Source: Chitinophagales bacterium (GTDB lineage: Bacteria; Bacteroidota; Bacteroidia; Chitinophagales; Saprospiraceae). From it: a stretch of 64,000 nt of DNA. The stretch is taken from the NCBI GenBank assembly GCA_017303475.1, contig JAFLBO010000009.1, forward strand, positions 1 through 64,000, given 5' to 3'. Position numbers and translations under genes: made by a program. The notes beneath the pieces were generated by a model. That model had not been told where the DNA came from and did not search any database. It was given only the letters and a program-made list of their open reading frames with translations. Below, piece after piece: positions 1 to 9,081 of the stretch (position 1 is its first letter; the number at the start of each line of letters is the position of its first letter).

Positions 1-206
1 ACTTTGCCGCCGACTTCCTTCAGATTCCGCCTCGCAACGGACACCCTTGTCTTTGGCTAATACTCCTCGCTGCCAAGCGTATAGCGGACTTCCACCGCCG
101 AGTCTGCGCCCATGCCGGGCGCACAAACAACGTGGGTCATCACCCCCAAAAGGAATGACAACCCACATTAGATCAACCATCGATCCTATCGTTCATCGTC
201 CATCGT
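1..206. other. Gene-free left edge with repeat remnants
   Basis: No convincing coding region was seen. Positions 155-172 carry a short sequence (ATGACAACCCACATTAG) that recurs in near-identical form, reverse-complemented, at about 51886-51902 inside a large hairpin repeat. Positions 176-216 carry tandem CATCGTC/CATCGTT units that run into the stop codon of the next gene. An upstream gene may end beyond the window edge. Confidence 0.5.
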
Positions 207-216
207 TCATCGTCCC
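155..216. repeat. CATCGTC-type short-unit repeat with element remnant
   Basis: Units CATCGTC, CATCGTT and CATCGTC follow each other directly. The TCA at 207-209, the reverse complement of a TGA stop, lies inside one unit and ends the gene on the minus strand. The same unit builds the hairpin at 42014-42072. Confidence 0.6.
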
Positions 217-3200
217 CCACCGCCGGCAACAATCTTTCCACTGGCCAGCGTTTTTCCTTTTTCCGTGAGGCGCCAGAAATACAGCCCGCCACTCAGATTT
301 TCCCGATACACCATGCAGCTCTGCTGGTTGAAATGCAATACCTGTACCCGTTTGCCAGCCGAATCAAAAATCTCCAGGATCCGGTCTTTAGCCTCCGGCA
401 AATCCGCAGGCAGTATGAACTGCGCCTGATCCATGAACGGGTTGGGCATTACCTGCACCTGCACGCGCGCCTGATCCGGATAATCGTCTGTAGATACCAA
501 CAGATACTCGCCATAAACCCGGGTCACCGTATTGGTAATGATGGGCGGATTCTGATCAAAATAAATGGCCGCCTTATTGTGTACCGCCGTACCGTTGGGC
601 AATTCCGGTTTTGGGTAAATTCGGAAAGAGAAATACCCCTGCGACCCCTCCGGATTAGTGGTGCTGTCTGGCAATAAAATGTTGTCAAACCGCACATGCA
701 AAATACTGTCGCTGATCTGGGCAAAAGTGTAGGCATGACTCGCACCCAGCAGCTCTATCCTGGACGGGTCCATTTTTGCCGAAATCGTATCCCGCAAAAT
801 CACCAGAAATGCCGTGTCGTTGCCGGTGTTCTGGAACCGAATGGTGTACTCCAGCGGCGTGCCCGGGCGTACCAGGTGCTGTTCGCCAAAACCAAGCGGC
901 AAGGCTGTTTTATCGTTCGGATCGTATGAGTTCACCACCTCCATACAGCGACTCGTAGACACCGGGCCCGCATTGCCACCCAAACCACTCGGAGAACCGC
1001 CTCCCATACCCAGGCAATTGGTGAGGGAATAGGTCACAATGGTATCGCCTGGCGCACCCGGCTCCTGCTGTGCCTCAATGCTTACCGTGGTAGAGTCAAA
1101 CATAGGCAGTACCCCCTGCACTACCTGCGCGCCGGCCAACAACTGGAAATTACCCTGGAACAGTACAATCTGATCTTCAACAATCACAAAATCCAGCAAT
1201 CCGGCATTCGGACCATTGCCCACATTCTTGATGGTGAAATAAATAGAATCCGAATCGGTATCACATTCACCATCCACCTTTACAATGGCGCCCTGCCAGG
1301 AACCCGGATGCATGCACGGGGAATAATCCAGCAATTCCGCCGAAATACATACCTGCTGACCAATCTGCAAATCACAATCGGCCGTGGTGTAAATCTTGAT
1401 TTTGTCCCAATCCAGAGGAGTTCCAAAGGGCACATCGCCCAATTCGTAGGTCAGCTTGTTGCCGTCTATGGCGTCCGGAACCGGCACGCCGCCACCATAA
1501 GTAAGCATCGGATCAAGCGTTACTTCCAGGGTCTGATCTTCTGCCGCTACTGTACCCAGGTTCTGGTAGTTGACTACAATGGTGCGCGTAGAGCAGGGCC
1601 GAACACTGTTACCTTCAATATTGAGGCGCATTTCCGGACAATTCAAGGCTGCATAAGCCACAAAATCTTCGGTTTGTACCAGCGGATCTGTTCCCGCCAA
1701 ACTGATATTCCTGACTGCCTGACCGCAGATGGCAAAATTTTGGTTCAGCGGATAGAGTTTCAGGGTATAATCTCCGGATGGCACAAAAATGGAATATTCG
1801 CCATTGGCATCCGTTTTCCAGTTGATGTAACCGCCATTGTACTGCAGGTTCATATCCCACAACACAACCGGAGGCTCGGCAGGATCGGCCAGACAATTAT
1901 CGTTTTGATCCATTACCACCTTGCCTTTAATCTGGTGAATCAGATCCAGACTTTGGATCGGCAGGTCTACCACCTCAGCCCCGTTGGCATTGGCCGGAAA
2001 CGATACGGTATTGGCAGCGGTAGGGCACAGGAAAAAGAAATGTTCATTCGGGTCTGCCGTGATCGTGAAATCGCCCGCCGGAAGTACCAGACGATAAGCG
2101 CCCTGACCATCGGAAAAGGAGGCAAAGCTTTCCAGGCCGTTGGATGCCACTACTTTGGTGTGGTAAAGGCCCGGTTCTCCGGCCTCTGCAGTGCAACTTT
2201 TGTTGTTGTCTTTGCGCACAAAACCGGTCACATTATTCTCAAAAAGGCCGGTATTGGCGCTTATTTTCATGAATCCCATTTCATCGCCCGAGCTTTTTCC
2301 CACACCGGCCGCCCAGCCATCGGCTTCCGGTACACCGTTCATGGTAACCAGGGGTAGCTGGGCATCCACGGGCGATTCTGCACTCCAGTTCAGGTTGCCA
2401 TCTGCATCAAAGCGCATGAGGTAACCACGGTTTGTGGCAGTAGTGCCAAATGCCAGGAAGCTGCCGTCAGGATATGCCCGAACGCCTGTAAGGGATGTTG
2501 GAATGGGCAAATCCGGGCTAACACTGGTTTCCACGCCATTATCGTCGTAAAACCGGAAATGCCATTTGCCGGTATTTTGCACATAAACACACACACCGAA
2601 ACCGCCGTTTGGCATGGGAAAGATCTGGCCAAAGCCGGATGCCGGCTGAATTTGCCAAACCTGCGTGCCGGTATTAGTAAGCCTGGTCAGCAAACTGTTA
2701 TTGAATTTACGGAACAACAAGTCGCCATTAGCCAGTACAACAGGTGCAAATTCAATGCCTTGAAGTGTAATGTTGTAATTAAACACCTCGGTGCCATTCG
2801 GGGCAATATGCTTAATGGTGTTGCTTTGATCAGAATACACCAGTAAATTACCATTATCCAAAATATCCAGCACCTGCGCGAAGCGTTGAAATCCTGCCAC
2901 CGGTTTTTGGTAATCCAAACTGCCATCGGCATTCAAACGCAGCAAATGGATATCGGTGGAGTCGTTGTGCAAACCCATGATCCAGTCGCCATCCGGAAGT
3001 TCAAACGCGCTTCCTTTTGGGAAGGTAAGCCCCCCCCGGCCTTGGGGCGGCGGCACATAAAGATTATCCCACTCCACATTCAATCCGGCATCCAGCTTGA
3101 TCACCCTGGGGCGCATATCAATGCCAATGGTGTTCCAGTCGGTTACTTCTACCTGACCGGTAAGCAGGTAGCCGCCATCTGCAGCCAGGCTAACCGACAA

Positions 3201-3332
3201 ACCCGTGGAAGTTTCAAAACCTGCCTGGGTAGGGAAAACGATTTTTTGGTTTTGTTGGGCGTTCGCCAAGGTTGCGCCAAGGCAGATGAACAGACAGAGC
3301 ATGTGCATCAGAGAAAGCAAATTCTTTTTCAT
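207..3332 (-). CDS. Secreted T9SS cargo with DUF7619-like domain and C-terminal sorting domain
   Basis: A large exported protein of about 1041 residues. The ATG at 3332 starts a clear signal peptide (MKKNLLSLMHMLCLFICLGA, cleavage after ANA). The first third resembles beta-propeller-like repeats (LDAGLNVEWDN, LRLNADGSLDYQ, MRFDADGNLNWS). The middle has two SdrD/carboxypeptidase-regulatory-like folds (EPGLYHTKV, KGKVVMDQNDNC). Next comes the segment typical of DUF7619 repeat proteins (SYDPNDKTALP, EYTIRFQNTGND). The last 80 residues match a T9SS type A sorting domain (MPNPFMDQAQF, LSGGLYFWRL). It is probably moved across the outer membrane by the PorU/PorV/PorW-type system encoded at 27-36 kb and anchored on the surface. 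Function is otherwise unknown. The stop codon lies in a short-unit repeat. Confidence 0.8.
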   Translation of the reverse strand: MKKNLLSLMHMLCLFICLGATLANAQQNQKIVFPTQAGFETSTGLSVSLAADGGYLLTGQVEVTDWNTIGIDMRPRVIKLDAGLNVEWDNLYVPPPQGRGGLTFPKGSAFELPDGDWIMGLHNDSTDIHLLRLNADGSLDYQKPVAGFQRFAQVLDILDNGNLLVYSDQSNTIKHIAPNGTEVFNYNITLQGIEFAPVVLANGDLLFRKFNNSLLTRLTNTGTQVWQIQPASGFGQIFPMPNGGFGVCVYVQNTGKWHFRFYDDNGVETSVSPDLPIPTSLTGVRAYPDGSFLAFGTTATNRGYLMRFDADGNLNWSAESPVDAQLPLVTMNGVPEADGWAAGVGKSSGDEMGFMKISANTGLFENNVTGFVRKDNNKSCTAEAGEPGLYHTKVVASNGLESFASFSDGQGAYRLVLPAGDFTITADPNEHFFFLCPTAANTVSFPANANGAEVVDLPIQSLDLIHQIKGKVVMDQNDNCLADPAEPPVVLWDMNLQYNGGYINWKTDANGEYSIFVPSGDYTLKLYPLNQNFAICGQAVRNISLAGTDPLVQTEDFVAYAALNCPEMRLNIEGNSVRPCSTRTIVVNYQNLGTVAAEDQTLEVTLDPMLTYGGGVPVPDAIDGNKLTYELGDVPFGTPLDWDKIKIYTTADCDLQIGQQVCISAELLDYSPCMHPGSWQGAIVKVDGECDTDSDSIYFTIKNVGNGPNAGLLDFVIVEDQIVLFQGNFQLLAGAQVVQGVLPMFDSTTVSIEAQQEPGAPGDTIVTYSLTNCLGMGGGSPSGLGGNAGPVSTSRCMEVVNSYDPNDKTALPLGFGEQHLVRPGTPLEYTIRFQNTGNDTAFLVILRDTISAKMDPSRIELLGASHAYTFAQISDSILHVRFDNILLPDSTTNPEGSQGYFSFRIYPKPELPNGTAVHNKAAIYFDQNPPIITNTVTRVYGEYLLVSTDDYPDQARVQVQVMPNPFMDQAQFILPADLPEAKDRILEIFDSAGKRVQVLHFNQQSCMVYRENLSGGLYFWRLTEKGKTLASGKIVAGGGGR

Positions 3333-3463
3333 AGTTGTATTATGTTTGGTACGATGCAAAAGTGTCGGCACAAGCCCTCTGGAAACAAAATCATTTTTTT
3401 AAATTTGCCGGAAAACTTTAAGCTCATTTATGTCGTTTTTTATTGATTAACAACGTTTTAAAA

Positions 3464-4864
3464 ATGGATAACTCAGCTATCATGGAAGCCATTACGGCGC
3501 TAAATGCCTGGGAAATTCGGGAATTTAGGCGTTGGCTGGAATCTCCGGCCTTTTCTACACGGGCAGAATACCTGCAGCTGTACGATTACCTGGTGAAATG
3601 CACAACTCAAAACCAGCCTGCCGATGCCACCAAAATCGGACAAAAACTGGGCATCTCTGAGGAGAAAAAAATGCGCTATCTGCTCTCGGGACTGCTGGAC
3701 CTCATCCGCGAATATTTCATTCAAAAAGAAATGGCATCCGATACCGGTCATCGGGAAATTTATCTCCTGCGCGCCATGCGCAAACGCAACCTGGAAAAAA
3801 ACTTCAACCTGGCCGACCGGGAATTTGACAAGGTACTGGAACAAACCGGACAGGCGCATCTGGACCGGTTTCTGCTGGATTTTCAGCGCCACCGAGAACG
3901 GTATGAATGGGGAACGGCGCAAAACCGCGTGCAAATTTTTCCCTTCGAGCTACTCAGTACTCAGCTCAACACCTGGTACGCCGGCCAGCTCATGCAATTA
4001 GCCTGTATGGAAAAAACCCAGCAAGCCGTACGGCGCCAGGAAAACCATATTCCGCCGGATTGGACCCTCGCGCTGCTGGAACAACTTCCCGGGCAACCAC
4101 AACAACAACCATCTGTTGCCTTGTATTACCTGGGTTATCAAATGCTCGCCCAGCCCAACGAACCCTCACATATCACTGAATTCAGGTCGCTTTTGGCAGA
4201 AAATGCCGGCAAATTACCCCTGCCAGATGCCAAAGGCCTGCTCATGCTGGCCATCAATCACGGTATCCGAAGTATCAATGCCGGCGATCGGGATGCCATC
4301 CGAACTACCCTGGATTTTTACCTGTTTGGCCTGGAGTCCAAGTTGCTGCAAGACAAGCGCGGCATCCTTTCCAAATATACCTACAACAACGTAATGATGA
4401 CCTTCCTGGCCTTGCAACGCTGGGAGGATGCCCTGAATTTCCTCGAAAAATACGCCCCGGAACTTGAGCCTTCTGAGCGGGAAAACGTGTACTCCTATAA
4501 CCTGGCTATTTTTCATTTCCGGAAAGGCAACTACGACGAAACCCTCAACCTGCTCCGCAACATCCATTTTTCCGATCCCATGTACAACCTGGAAAGTCGG
4601 AAAATGCTGCTCAAAATTTACTTTGAACAAGGCGATGTGGATCCGCTGGAATCCTTGCTGGAAAACCTGCTCACCTGGCTTCGTCGGCACCCGGAAATTG
4701 GCTACCACCGCGAAATGTACCGAAACCTGGCCCGTTTTACCGGTAAAATGCTGCGTATTACCCCATCCGACAAGGATGCGCGCGAACGGCTGAGAGCCAA
4801 AATACGGGAAACGCCGCTGGTAGCTGAGCGCAACTGGCTGCTGGATAAACTGGGCCCGGGCTAA
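3464..4864 (+). CDS. Helical repeat protein of unknown function
   Basis: A soluble protein of 466 residues with no signal peptide or membrane segment. It is rich in Leu, Glu and Arg and has alternating helix-like blocks (WEIREFRRWLESPAF near the N-terminus, YNLAIFHFRKGNYDETLNLLRN and MLLKIYFEQGDVDPLESLL later) that look like degenerate TPR-type helical pairs. I do not recognise a named family; similar lone proteins occur in Bacteroidota. A TTG start is possible at 3443, but the first ATG at 3464 is preferred because the upstream residues look non-coding. It is divergent from the preceding T9SS cargo gene with about 130 bases between the two starts, so the promoters are probably shared there. 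Confidence 0.7.
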   Translation: MDNSAIMEAITALNAWEIREFRRWLESPAFSTRAEYLQLYDYLVKCTTQNQPADATKIGQKLGISEEKKMRYLLSGLLDLIREYFIQKEMASDTGHREIYLLRAMRKRNLEKNFNLADREFDKVLEQTGQAHLDRFLLDFQRHRERYEWGTAQNRVQIFPFELLSTQLNTWYAGQLMQLACMEKTQQAVRRQENHIPPDWTLALLEQLPGQPQQQPSVALYYLGYQMLAQPNEPSHITEFRSLLAENAGKLPLPDAKGLLMLAINHGIRSINAGDRDAIRTTLDFYLFGLESKLLQDKRGILSKYTYNNVMMTFLALQRWEDALNFLEKYAPELEPSERENVYSYNLAIFHFRKGNYDETLNLLRNIHFSDPMYNLESRKMLLKIYFEQGDVDPLESLLENLLTWLRRHPEIGYHREMYRNLARFTGKMLRITPSDKDARERLRAKIRETPLVAERNWLLDKLGPG

Positions 4865-4904
4865 TCAAAAACTACAGTCCAAGCAGCGAACCCCTATATT
4901 TACC

Positions 4905-4912
4905 TATCTTTG
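4905..4912 (+). promoter_or_regulatory. Putative -7 element TATCTTTG
   Basis: Exact match to the Bacteroidota -7 consensus TAnnTTTG, 16 bases before the ATG at 4928. No good -33 TTG was seen. It argues against the in-frame TTG start at 4910, which would lie inside the promoter. Confidence 0.45.
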
Positions 4913-4927
4913 GTAAAAACTCTCTCC

Positions 4928-5611
4928 ATGCGCGCCATGAAAAAACTGATTACGCTTTCGCTGTTGCTGGCTTGTTCCTATTCCGTTTCCGCTCAATACA
5001 ATTTCGGGAAACTCATTGCAGGAGTAGAAATGGGCTTTGATGTTCGGCAGCTAACCACGGGGATCATTCCGCGCTTTACACCCAGTTTTCAAATGGAAGT
5101 GCCCTTCGGCTCCTTTGCTATTGGAGCCGGCATTGGCAGGGAATATTACAGGGCTTACGAATACTACGTATACGCAGGCCAAACCATTCAAAAAGAAGTA
5201 GACGGGGTAAAAGTTACCCTGTATAAGTCCAATATACGCTCTTTCAACCCGGCATATTGGACTGTTCCGCTCAAAGCAGAAGTGCGGGTGCACCGTTGTC
5301 AGTGTGTGTACCTTCAGGCTGGCCTCAGCCTCGATTTTCTGGACGTAGGCACCCCGGACAAACTGGTTTTCAGCGGTGCAGAATTGCCGATTCAATTGCT
5401 TGATTCCTACAAACAGGATCAGTTGTTTAAAAAGCAAACCACTAATTTTTCCTTCGGAATCGGTTTCAACCTCTTCAGAACAGAAGGCTTCCGGCTCCTG
5501 GCCCGGCCATCCATTATCTGGAGCGAAAATCCGGAAATCTACACCGATGCGCCCAAGTATATTCCAACCCTGCGCATGAACTTCGGCGCCCAGTTCGCTA
5601 TTTTACGGTAG
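4928..5611 (+). CDS. Predicted outer-membrane beta-barrel protein
   Basis: A protein of 227 residues with a signal peptide (MKKLITLSLLLACSYSVSAQ, cut after SAQ). Alternating hydrophobic/polar strands follow (FGSFAIGAGIGREYY, SIIWSENPEIYTD) and the C-terminus ends in strand-like LRMNFGAQFAILR, as expected for a porin-like outer-membrane protein of about ten strands. A second ATG at 4937 begins the MKK signal sequence and could be the true start. The specific role is not recognisable. The gene is followed by a 51-base perfect palindrome that probably acts as its terminator. Confidence 0.65.
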   Translation: MRAMKKLITLSLLLACSYSVSAQYNFGKLIAGVEMGFDVRQLTTGIIPRFTPSFQMEVPFGSFAIGAGIGREYYRAYEYYVYAGQTIQKEVDGVKVTLYKSNIRSFNPAYWTVPLKAEVRVHRCQCVYLQAGLSLDFLDVGTPDKLVFSGAELPIQLLDSYKQDQLFKKQTTNFSFGIGFNLFRTEGFRLLARPSIIWSENPEIYTDAPKYIPTLRMNFGAQFAILR

Positions 5612-5616
5612 ACGGG

Positions 5617-5667
5617 GTGCCTTATAGTGAGAGTCTCACTCAGAGTGAGACTCTCACTATAAGGCAC
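5617..5667. repeat. 51-base perfect palindrome with GAGAGTCTCACT core
   Basis: Left arm 5617-5641 and right arm 5643-5667 are perfect 25-base reverse complements around a single A. The core GAGAGTCTCACT is shared with the palindrome at 41074-41112. Both lie a few bases after a plus-strand gene, so a terminator or RNA-stabilising role is plausible. Confidence 0.85.
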
Positions 5668-5775
5668 GGTGGACGGTGGACGGCCTACGGTGGACGGTGG
5701 CGTTGCTTTTGGCAGTCCAAATTTCAAAAGCAACGCCACCGTAGGCCGTCTACCGTAAGCCGTCTACCGTCCATA
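5665..5775. repeat. Hairpin built of GGTGGAC/GTCCACC units, left copy
   Basis: Tandem units (GGTGGAC, GGCCTAC) run inward to a 17-18 base stem, GTGGCGTTGCTTTT against AAAAGCAACGCCAC, with a 13-base loop, then the reverse-complement units. Bases 5681-5742 are repeated at 6511-6572 with one mismatch, exactly 830 bases away in direct orientation. The CTA at 5764-5766 in the right arm is the TAG stop of the minus-strand methyltransferase. Confidence 0.85.
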
Positions 5776-6471
5776 CACCATAAACACCGCAGGCAGCTTC
5801 TCCAGGGTCTTTATGCCGGAATTTTTCCAGTCTTTAACCGGCAGGCTCCGGATCAACTCGCCGGCGCCGGTAATATCCTGGGCTACGCCAAACATAGTAT
5901 TGGGCTGCAGGGTTTCCAAGGCTACCTCCAGTACCATTTGAGAGCGGTAGGGTGTTTCAATAAATAGCTGGGTTTGATCCTGTTGCCGGGAAAGTGTTTC
6001 CAGTCGGCGCAAATCTTTGGCCAGTTCCGGCCGTTTAGGCGATAAATATCCCTGAAAAGCAAACTTTTGTCCGTTCATACCGGATGCCATCAGAGCCAGC
6101 AACAGTGAAGAGGGGCCAACCAATGGCGCCACTTTTACTCCTTCCCGATGAGCCAGGGCCACAATAGCCGCCCCCGGATCTGCCACGCCGGGACAACCGG
6201 CCTCAGAAAGCAATCCCACGTTTTTTCCTGCTTTTATCGCTTCCAAAAAAGCGGCTTCCGCTTCTTCCGGACGCTGATTTTCAGGCAATTCCACAAAAAT
6301 CATTTCCTGAATAGCCTTTTCAGGGCCCAAACGCTTGATAAAATGGCGGGCTGTTTTGGCGCGTTCTACAATAAAAACATCCAGATTTCGCGCCAGCTCC
6401 TGAGCATACGGCGGTACGGTATGCAGGGCTTCTTCAGCAATGGGGCAGGGAATGAGGTATAGGTTAGGCAT
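5764..6471 (-). CDS. RsmI-type tetrapyrrole-methylase-fold methyltransferase
   Basis: A SAM-dependent methyltransferase of 235 residues in the RsmI family (16S rRNA cytidine-1402 2'-O-methyltransferase relatives). Visible family signatures are LLSEAGCPGVADPG (RsmI: LVSDAGTPGISDPG), the Pro-Ser loop VGPSSLLLALMASG, and FIETPYRSQ (RsmI: FYESPHR). The N-terminal strand MPNLYLIPCPIAE lacks the usual GNLPLG stretch, which is typical of a shorter Bacteroidota paralogue, so the rRNA target is an inference. The ATG at 6471 is chosen because everything upstream in frame is translated repeat. The last codons and the TAG stop fall in the left repeat copy, and the start lies immediately next to the right copy. 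Confidence 0.82.
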   Translation of the reverse strand: MPNLYLIPCPIAEEALHTVPPYAQELARNLDVFIVERAKTARHFIKRLGPEKAIQEMIFVELPENQRPEEAEAAFLEAIKAGKNVGLLSEAGCPGVADPGAAIVALAHREGVKVAPLVGPSSLLLALMASGMNGQKFAFQGYLSPKRPELAKDLRRLETLSRQQDQTQLFIETPYRSQMVLEVALETLQPNTMFGVAQDITGAGELIRSLPVKDWKNSGIKTLEKLPAVFMVYGR

Positions 6472-6594
6472 TTGACGGCTTACGGTGGACGGCTTACGGT
6501 GGACGGTAGACGGCCTACGGTGGACGGTGGCGTTGCTTTTTGCAGTCCAAATTTCAAAAGCAACGCCACCGTCCACCGTCTACCGTCTACCGTC
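6472..6594. repeat. Hairpin built of GGTGGAC/GTCCACC units, right copy
   Basis: Same architecture as the copy at 5665-5775, with the same 17-base stem and AGTCC loop. It abuts the start codon of the methyltransferase (6471) on one side and the stop codon of the MFS gene (6595) on the other, filling the whole intergenic gap. Confidence 0.85.
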
Positions 6595-7794
6595 CTATTT
6601 TTTACGCATATAAAACCACAGGGCGCCGAACGCTACAATCAGAATGGCCGGCAGAATCACTAATTTACCCAGTGTTTCCTGTCCTGCCAGCAATTCGGCA
6701 GCCGGGCCGGTGAGGCCGCTGGCTTCGGCGCTCTGGCGGGCAGAATCAATCCAGCTGCCCACAATGGGTTGAAGCAAACCGGTGGCAAACATACCCATGC
6801 CGCCCATAACCGACATGCCCAACGCACCTGACTTAGGAAGGTACTCGCCTGTAAATCCGAGCATGGTAGGCCAGAAATAACATACGCCAATGGCAAACAT
6901 AATAGCCGCCACATAAGTCATGGCGCCGGTGGTATGACCTAGCAGGTAAATACCCAGGGTAGCAATAATGGCAGAACCCCACAACACGCCGGTTGGGTTG
7001 AGTCGGTGTACTACCGGACCGGCGTAGAACCGTCCAACCGCCATCAAACCAGTGGTGAGCGCCAGAATGATCATCGGTTTTGCGCCGGAAGACTCCAGCA
7101 ACGGACCAACCCATTGTTGGGTGCTGAGTTCTGTGTTGGCCGTGAGTACCATGCAGAAGAGCATGAACAAATACAGGGGGTTGAGCATGCCCATGAGGTT
7201 ATCCGTCAGTTTAGCCTGACCAGCCTCTTCAGCCTCCGGAAATTTTTGTCCCCAGAACAAAAAGGCATAAGCAACTGTCGGAATCAACATAACGCCCACC
7301 TGCACCTGCCACGACATACCCATACTGGTGATTAGCTGTGAGATCAGCGAACCCAGGAAAATGCCACCGGGAAACCACACGTGGAACCGGTTGAGCATGG
7401 TGGTTTTGTTGTTGGAGTACATCCCCGCAATCATCGGATTGCAGGCTGCTTCTACAGAACCGTTGCCAAATCCAACGAAAAAGCTGGAAACCAGCAACAT
7501 TTCAAAGCTGGTAGCAAAGATAGTACTCAAAATACCCAGTAAATGACAGGCAAAAGCAATCCAAACCATGCGTTTTGGCCCCAGTTCGTTGTACAACAAA
7601 CCGCCAACAATCGTAGCAATGGGAAACCCAATGCCCAAAACCATTTGGTTGATCAGACCCAACTGGGTACCATCCAAACCCAGTTTATCGCGTAATTCAT
7701 TCAAAATACCCGCCCGAATGGCAAAGGCAAAGGCAGTGGTGACCAGGGCAAAACAGGAAGCTGTAAACAGCCGGTTCGCGTTAAGATTGCTCAT
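6595..7794 (-). CDS. Major facilitator superfamily transporter
   Basis: A 12-helix inner-membrane permease of 399 residues. Hydrophobic helices recur through the sequence (for example LFTASCFALVTTAFAFAI, MVWIAFACHLLGILSTIFA, LLVSSFFVGFGNGSVEAAC). The loop NELGPKRM after helix 2 is an MFS motif A relative, and the middle has the usual long loop (PEAEEAGQAKLTD). FHVWFPGGIFLGSLI and GVCYFWPTMLGFTGEYLPKSGA are seen in FucP/sugar-type MFS proteins of Bacteroidota that often accompany Gfo/Idh/MocA genes. The substrate is unknown. No sugar-metabolism gene is next to it, so the sugar assignment is weak. Confidence 0.8.
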   Translation of the reverse strand: MSNLNANRLFTASCFALVTTAFAFAIRAGILNELRDKLGLDGTQLGLINQMVLGIGFPIATIVGGLLYNELGPKRMVWIAFACHLLGILSTIFATSFEMLLVSSFFVGFGNGSVEAACNPMIAGMYSNNKTTMLNRFHVWFPGGIFLGSLISQLITSMGMSWQVQVGVMLIPTVAYAFLFWGQKFPEAEEAGQAKLTDNLMGMLNPLYLFMLFCMVLTANTELSTQQWVGPLLESSGAKPMIILALTTGLMAVGRFYAGPVVHRLNPTGVLWGSAIIATLGIYLLGHTTGAMTYVAAIMFAIGVCYFWPTMLGFTGEYLPKSGALGMSVMGGMGMFATGLLQPIVGSWIDSARQSAEASGLTGPAAELLAGQETLGKLVILPAILIVAFGALWFYMRKK

Positions 7795-7905
7795 GCTAGA
7801 TCAAAATTTCGTTTTGAAAAGATGGCCAAAAGTAGAAAAGCCTGAATCTATTCCACTTAAATCATGAAATTTTTACTACTGTAGTTGTGCCTCCAGCGAA
7901 GCTTA

Positions 7906-7970
7906 GGGGTTTTTCAAACCCCTTCAAACTCCTCAAACCCTTCAAACCCTTCAAACCCCTCCCGCCACCT
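7906..7970. repeat. CTTCAAACCC short-unit repeat
   Basis: A GGGG...CCCC hairpin is followed by about four CTTCAAACCC/CTCCTCAAACC units. The 21 bases at 7919-7939 recur exactly at 44411-44431. The TCA at 7951-7953 in a unit supplies the TGA stop of pyrD on the minus strand. Confidence 0.75.
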
Positions 7971-8985
7971 CCTTCACCAATCCCGGCCCTTTATAAATCA
8001 ATCCTGTGTACAATTGAACCAAATCTGCGCCGGCAGCCATTTTTTCGCGGGCCGATTCGGCTGAATCAATGCCGCCTACTCCAATGATCACAACATCTTT
8101 GCCCAGTTTTCGGCGCAGGTAACGAATCACTTCGGTGGCGCGTGCACGTACAGGCGCGCCACTCAGACCTCCTGCGCCAATGGCTGTTACCGACGCTTCG
8201 GAGGTATTCAGGCCGTTTCTGGAAATGGTGGTGTTGGTAGCAATCACGCCGGCCAGTCCGGTTTCCCGAACAATATCGGCTATATCATCCAGCTGACTAT
8301 CCGTCAAATCCGGGGCAATTTTGAGCAAAATGGGTTTGGGCGCAGTTTGGGCCCTGTTTTTTGTTTGCAGCTCGTTGAGCAACCGTGTTAAAGGCTCTTT
8401 TTCCTGCAATTCCCGCAAACCGGGCGTATTGGGCGAACTCACGTTCACCACAAAATAATCCACCCAGGGAAATAACTTGTCAAAACAAATCAGGTAATCA
8501 TCTACCGCCTTTTCATTGGGCGTCACCTTGTTTTTGCCAATGTTTCCTCCAATAATGGGTCCGCCCGAGGGATTTTTTTCGCGCCATCGTTTCAGTTCTT
8601 CCACCAGTGCATCCAGCCCCAGGTTGTTGAAACCCATCCGGTTGATCAGGGCTTCATCTTCCGGCAGTCGGAACAGGCGCGGCCTTGGATTGCCGTCTTG
8701 TGCCAGTGGTGTTACCGTGCCCACCTCAATAAACCCAAAGCCCAGACAAGTCAGGCCAGCCAGGTGTTTGCCATCTTTATCAAACCCCGCAGCCAAACCC
8801 ACCGCATTGGGAAAAGTCAGACCCATAACCTGCCTTTCCATTCGTTTATCGGTGCTGCAAAACATAGCGCGCATCCACCAACGCGTAGGCGGAATGCTTG
8901 CTGCAAGATCCAATAACTGAAAGGTAAGCCGGTGCGCTTTTTCCGGCGAGAGCGCAAATAACAGAGGTTTGAAAATCGAATACAT
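7951..8985 (-). CDS. pyrD: Quinone-dependent dihydroorotate dehydrogenase (class 2)
   Basis: Oxidises dihydroorotate to orotate with quinone as acceptor, the fourth step of UMP synthesis, at the inner membrane. 344 residues from the ATG at 8985 is the usual class 2 length. The N-terminal amphipathic helix ([20 protein letters not shown]) that reaches the membrane is present. Family motifs are [42 protein letters not shown] (the catalytic Ser of class 2 lies here), [14 protein letters not shown] and [26 protein letters not shown] for FMN phosphate binding. The C-terminus AGGV plus stop is encoded by the CTTCAAACCC repeat. It is not next to other pyr genes; the dihydroorotase homologue is at 39.8 kb. 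Confidence 0.95.
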   Translation of the reverse strand: MYSIFKPLLFALSPEKAHRLTFQLLDLAASIPPTRWWMRAMFCSTDKRMERQVMGLTFPNAVGLAAGFDKDGKHLAGLTCLGFGFIEVGTVTPLAQDGNPRPRLFRLPEDEALINRMGFNNLGLDALVEELKRWREKNPSGGPIIGGNIGKNKVTPNEKAVDDYLICFDKLFPWVDYFVVNVSSPNTPGLRELQEKEPLTRLLNELQTKNRAQTAPKPILLKIAPDLTDSQLDDIADIVRETGLAGVIATNTTISRNGLNTSEASVTAIGAGGLSGAPVRARATEVIRYLRRKLGKDVVIIGVGGIDSAESAREKMAAGADLVQLYTGLIYKGPGLVKEVAGGV

Positions 8986-9020
8986 ACCGGGCAAAGTTCG
9001 GAATAACTTCCGGGTTTTCA

Positions 9021-9080
9021 CCACTAAGACACTAAGGGCACTAAGGTGAAGTATTCTTAGTGCCCTTAGTGACTTAGTGG
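9021..9080. repeat. CACTAAG-unit hairpin
   Basis: Left arm CCACTAAGACACTAAGGGCA (from 9021) pairs with the right arm ending ACTTAGTGG at 9080. It lies between the pyrD start and the stop of the next minus-strand gene. Confidence 0.75.
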
Positions 9081-9081
9081 T

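Noticed and set aside
1308..2357. 349-residue open frame on the plus strand
   Set aside because: It is antisense to the long T9SS cargo gene (207-3332), whose signal peptide and sorting domain are clear, and its residues look random (many His, Arg, Ile).
5665..6594. Direct repeats that might suggest CRISPR
   Set aside because: The units are 7-10 bases, degenerate and palindromic, with no regular spacers and no cas genes.
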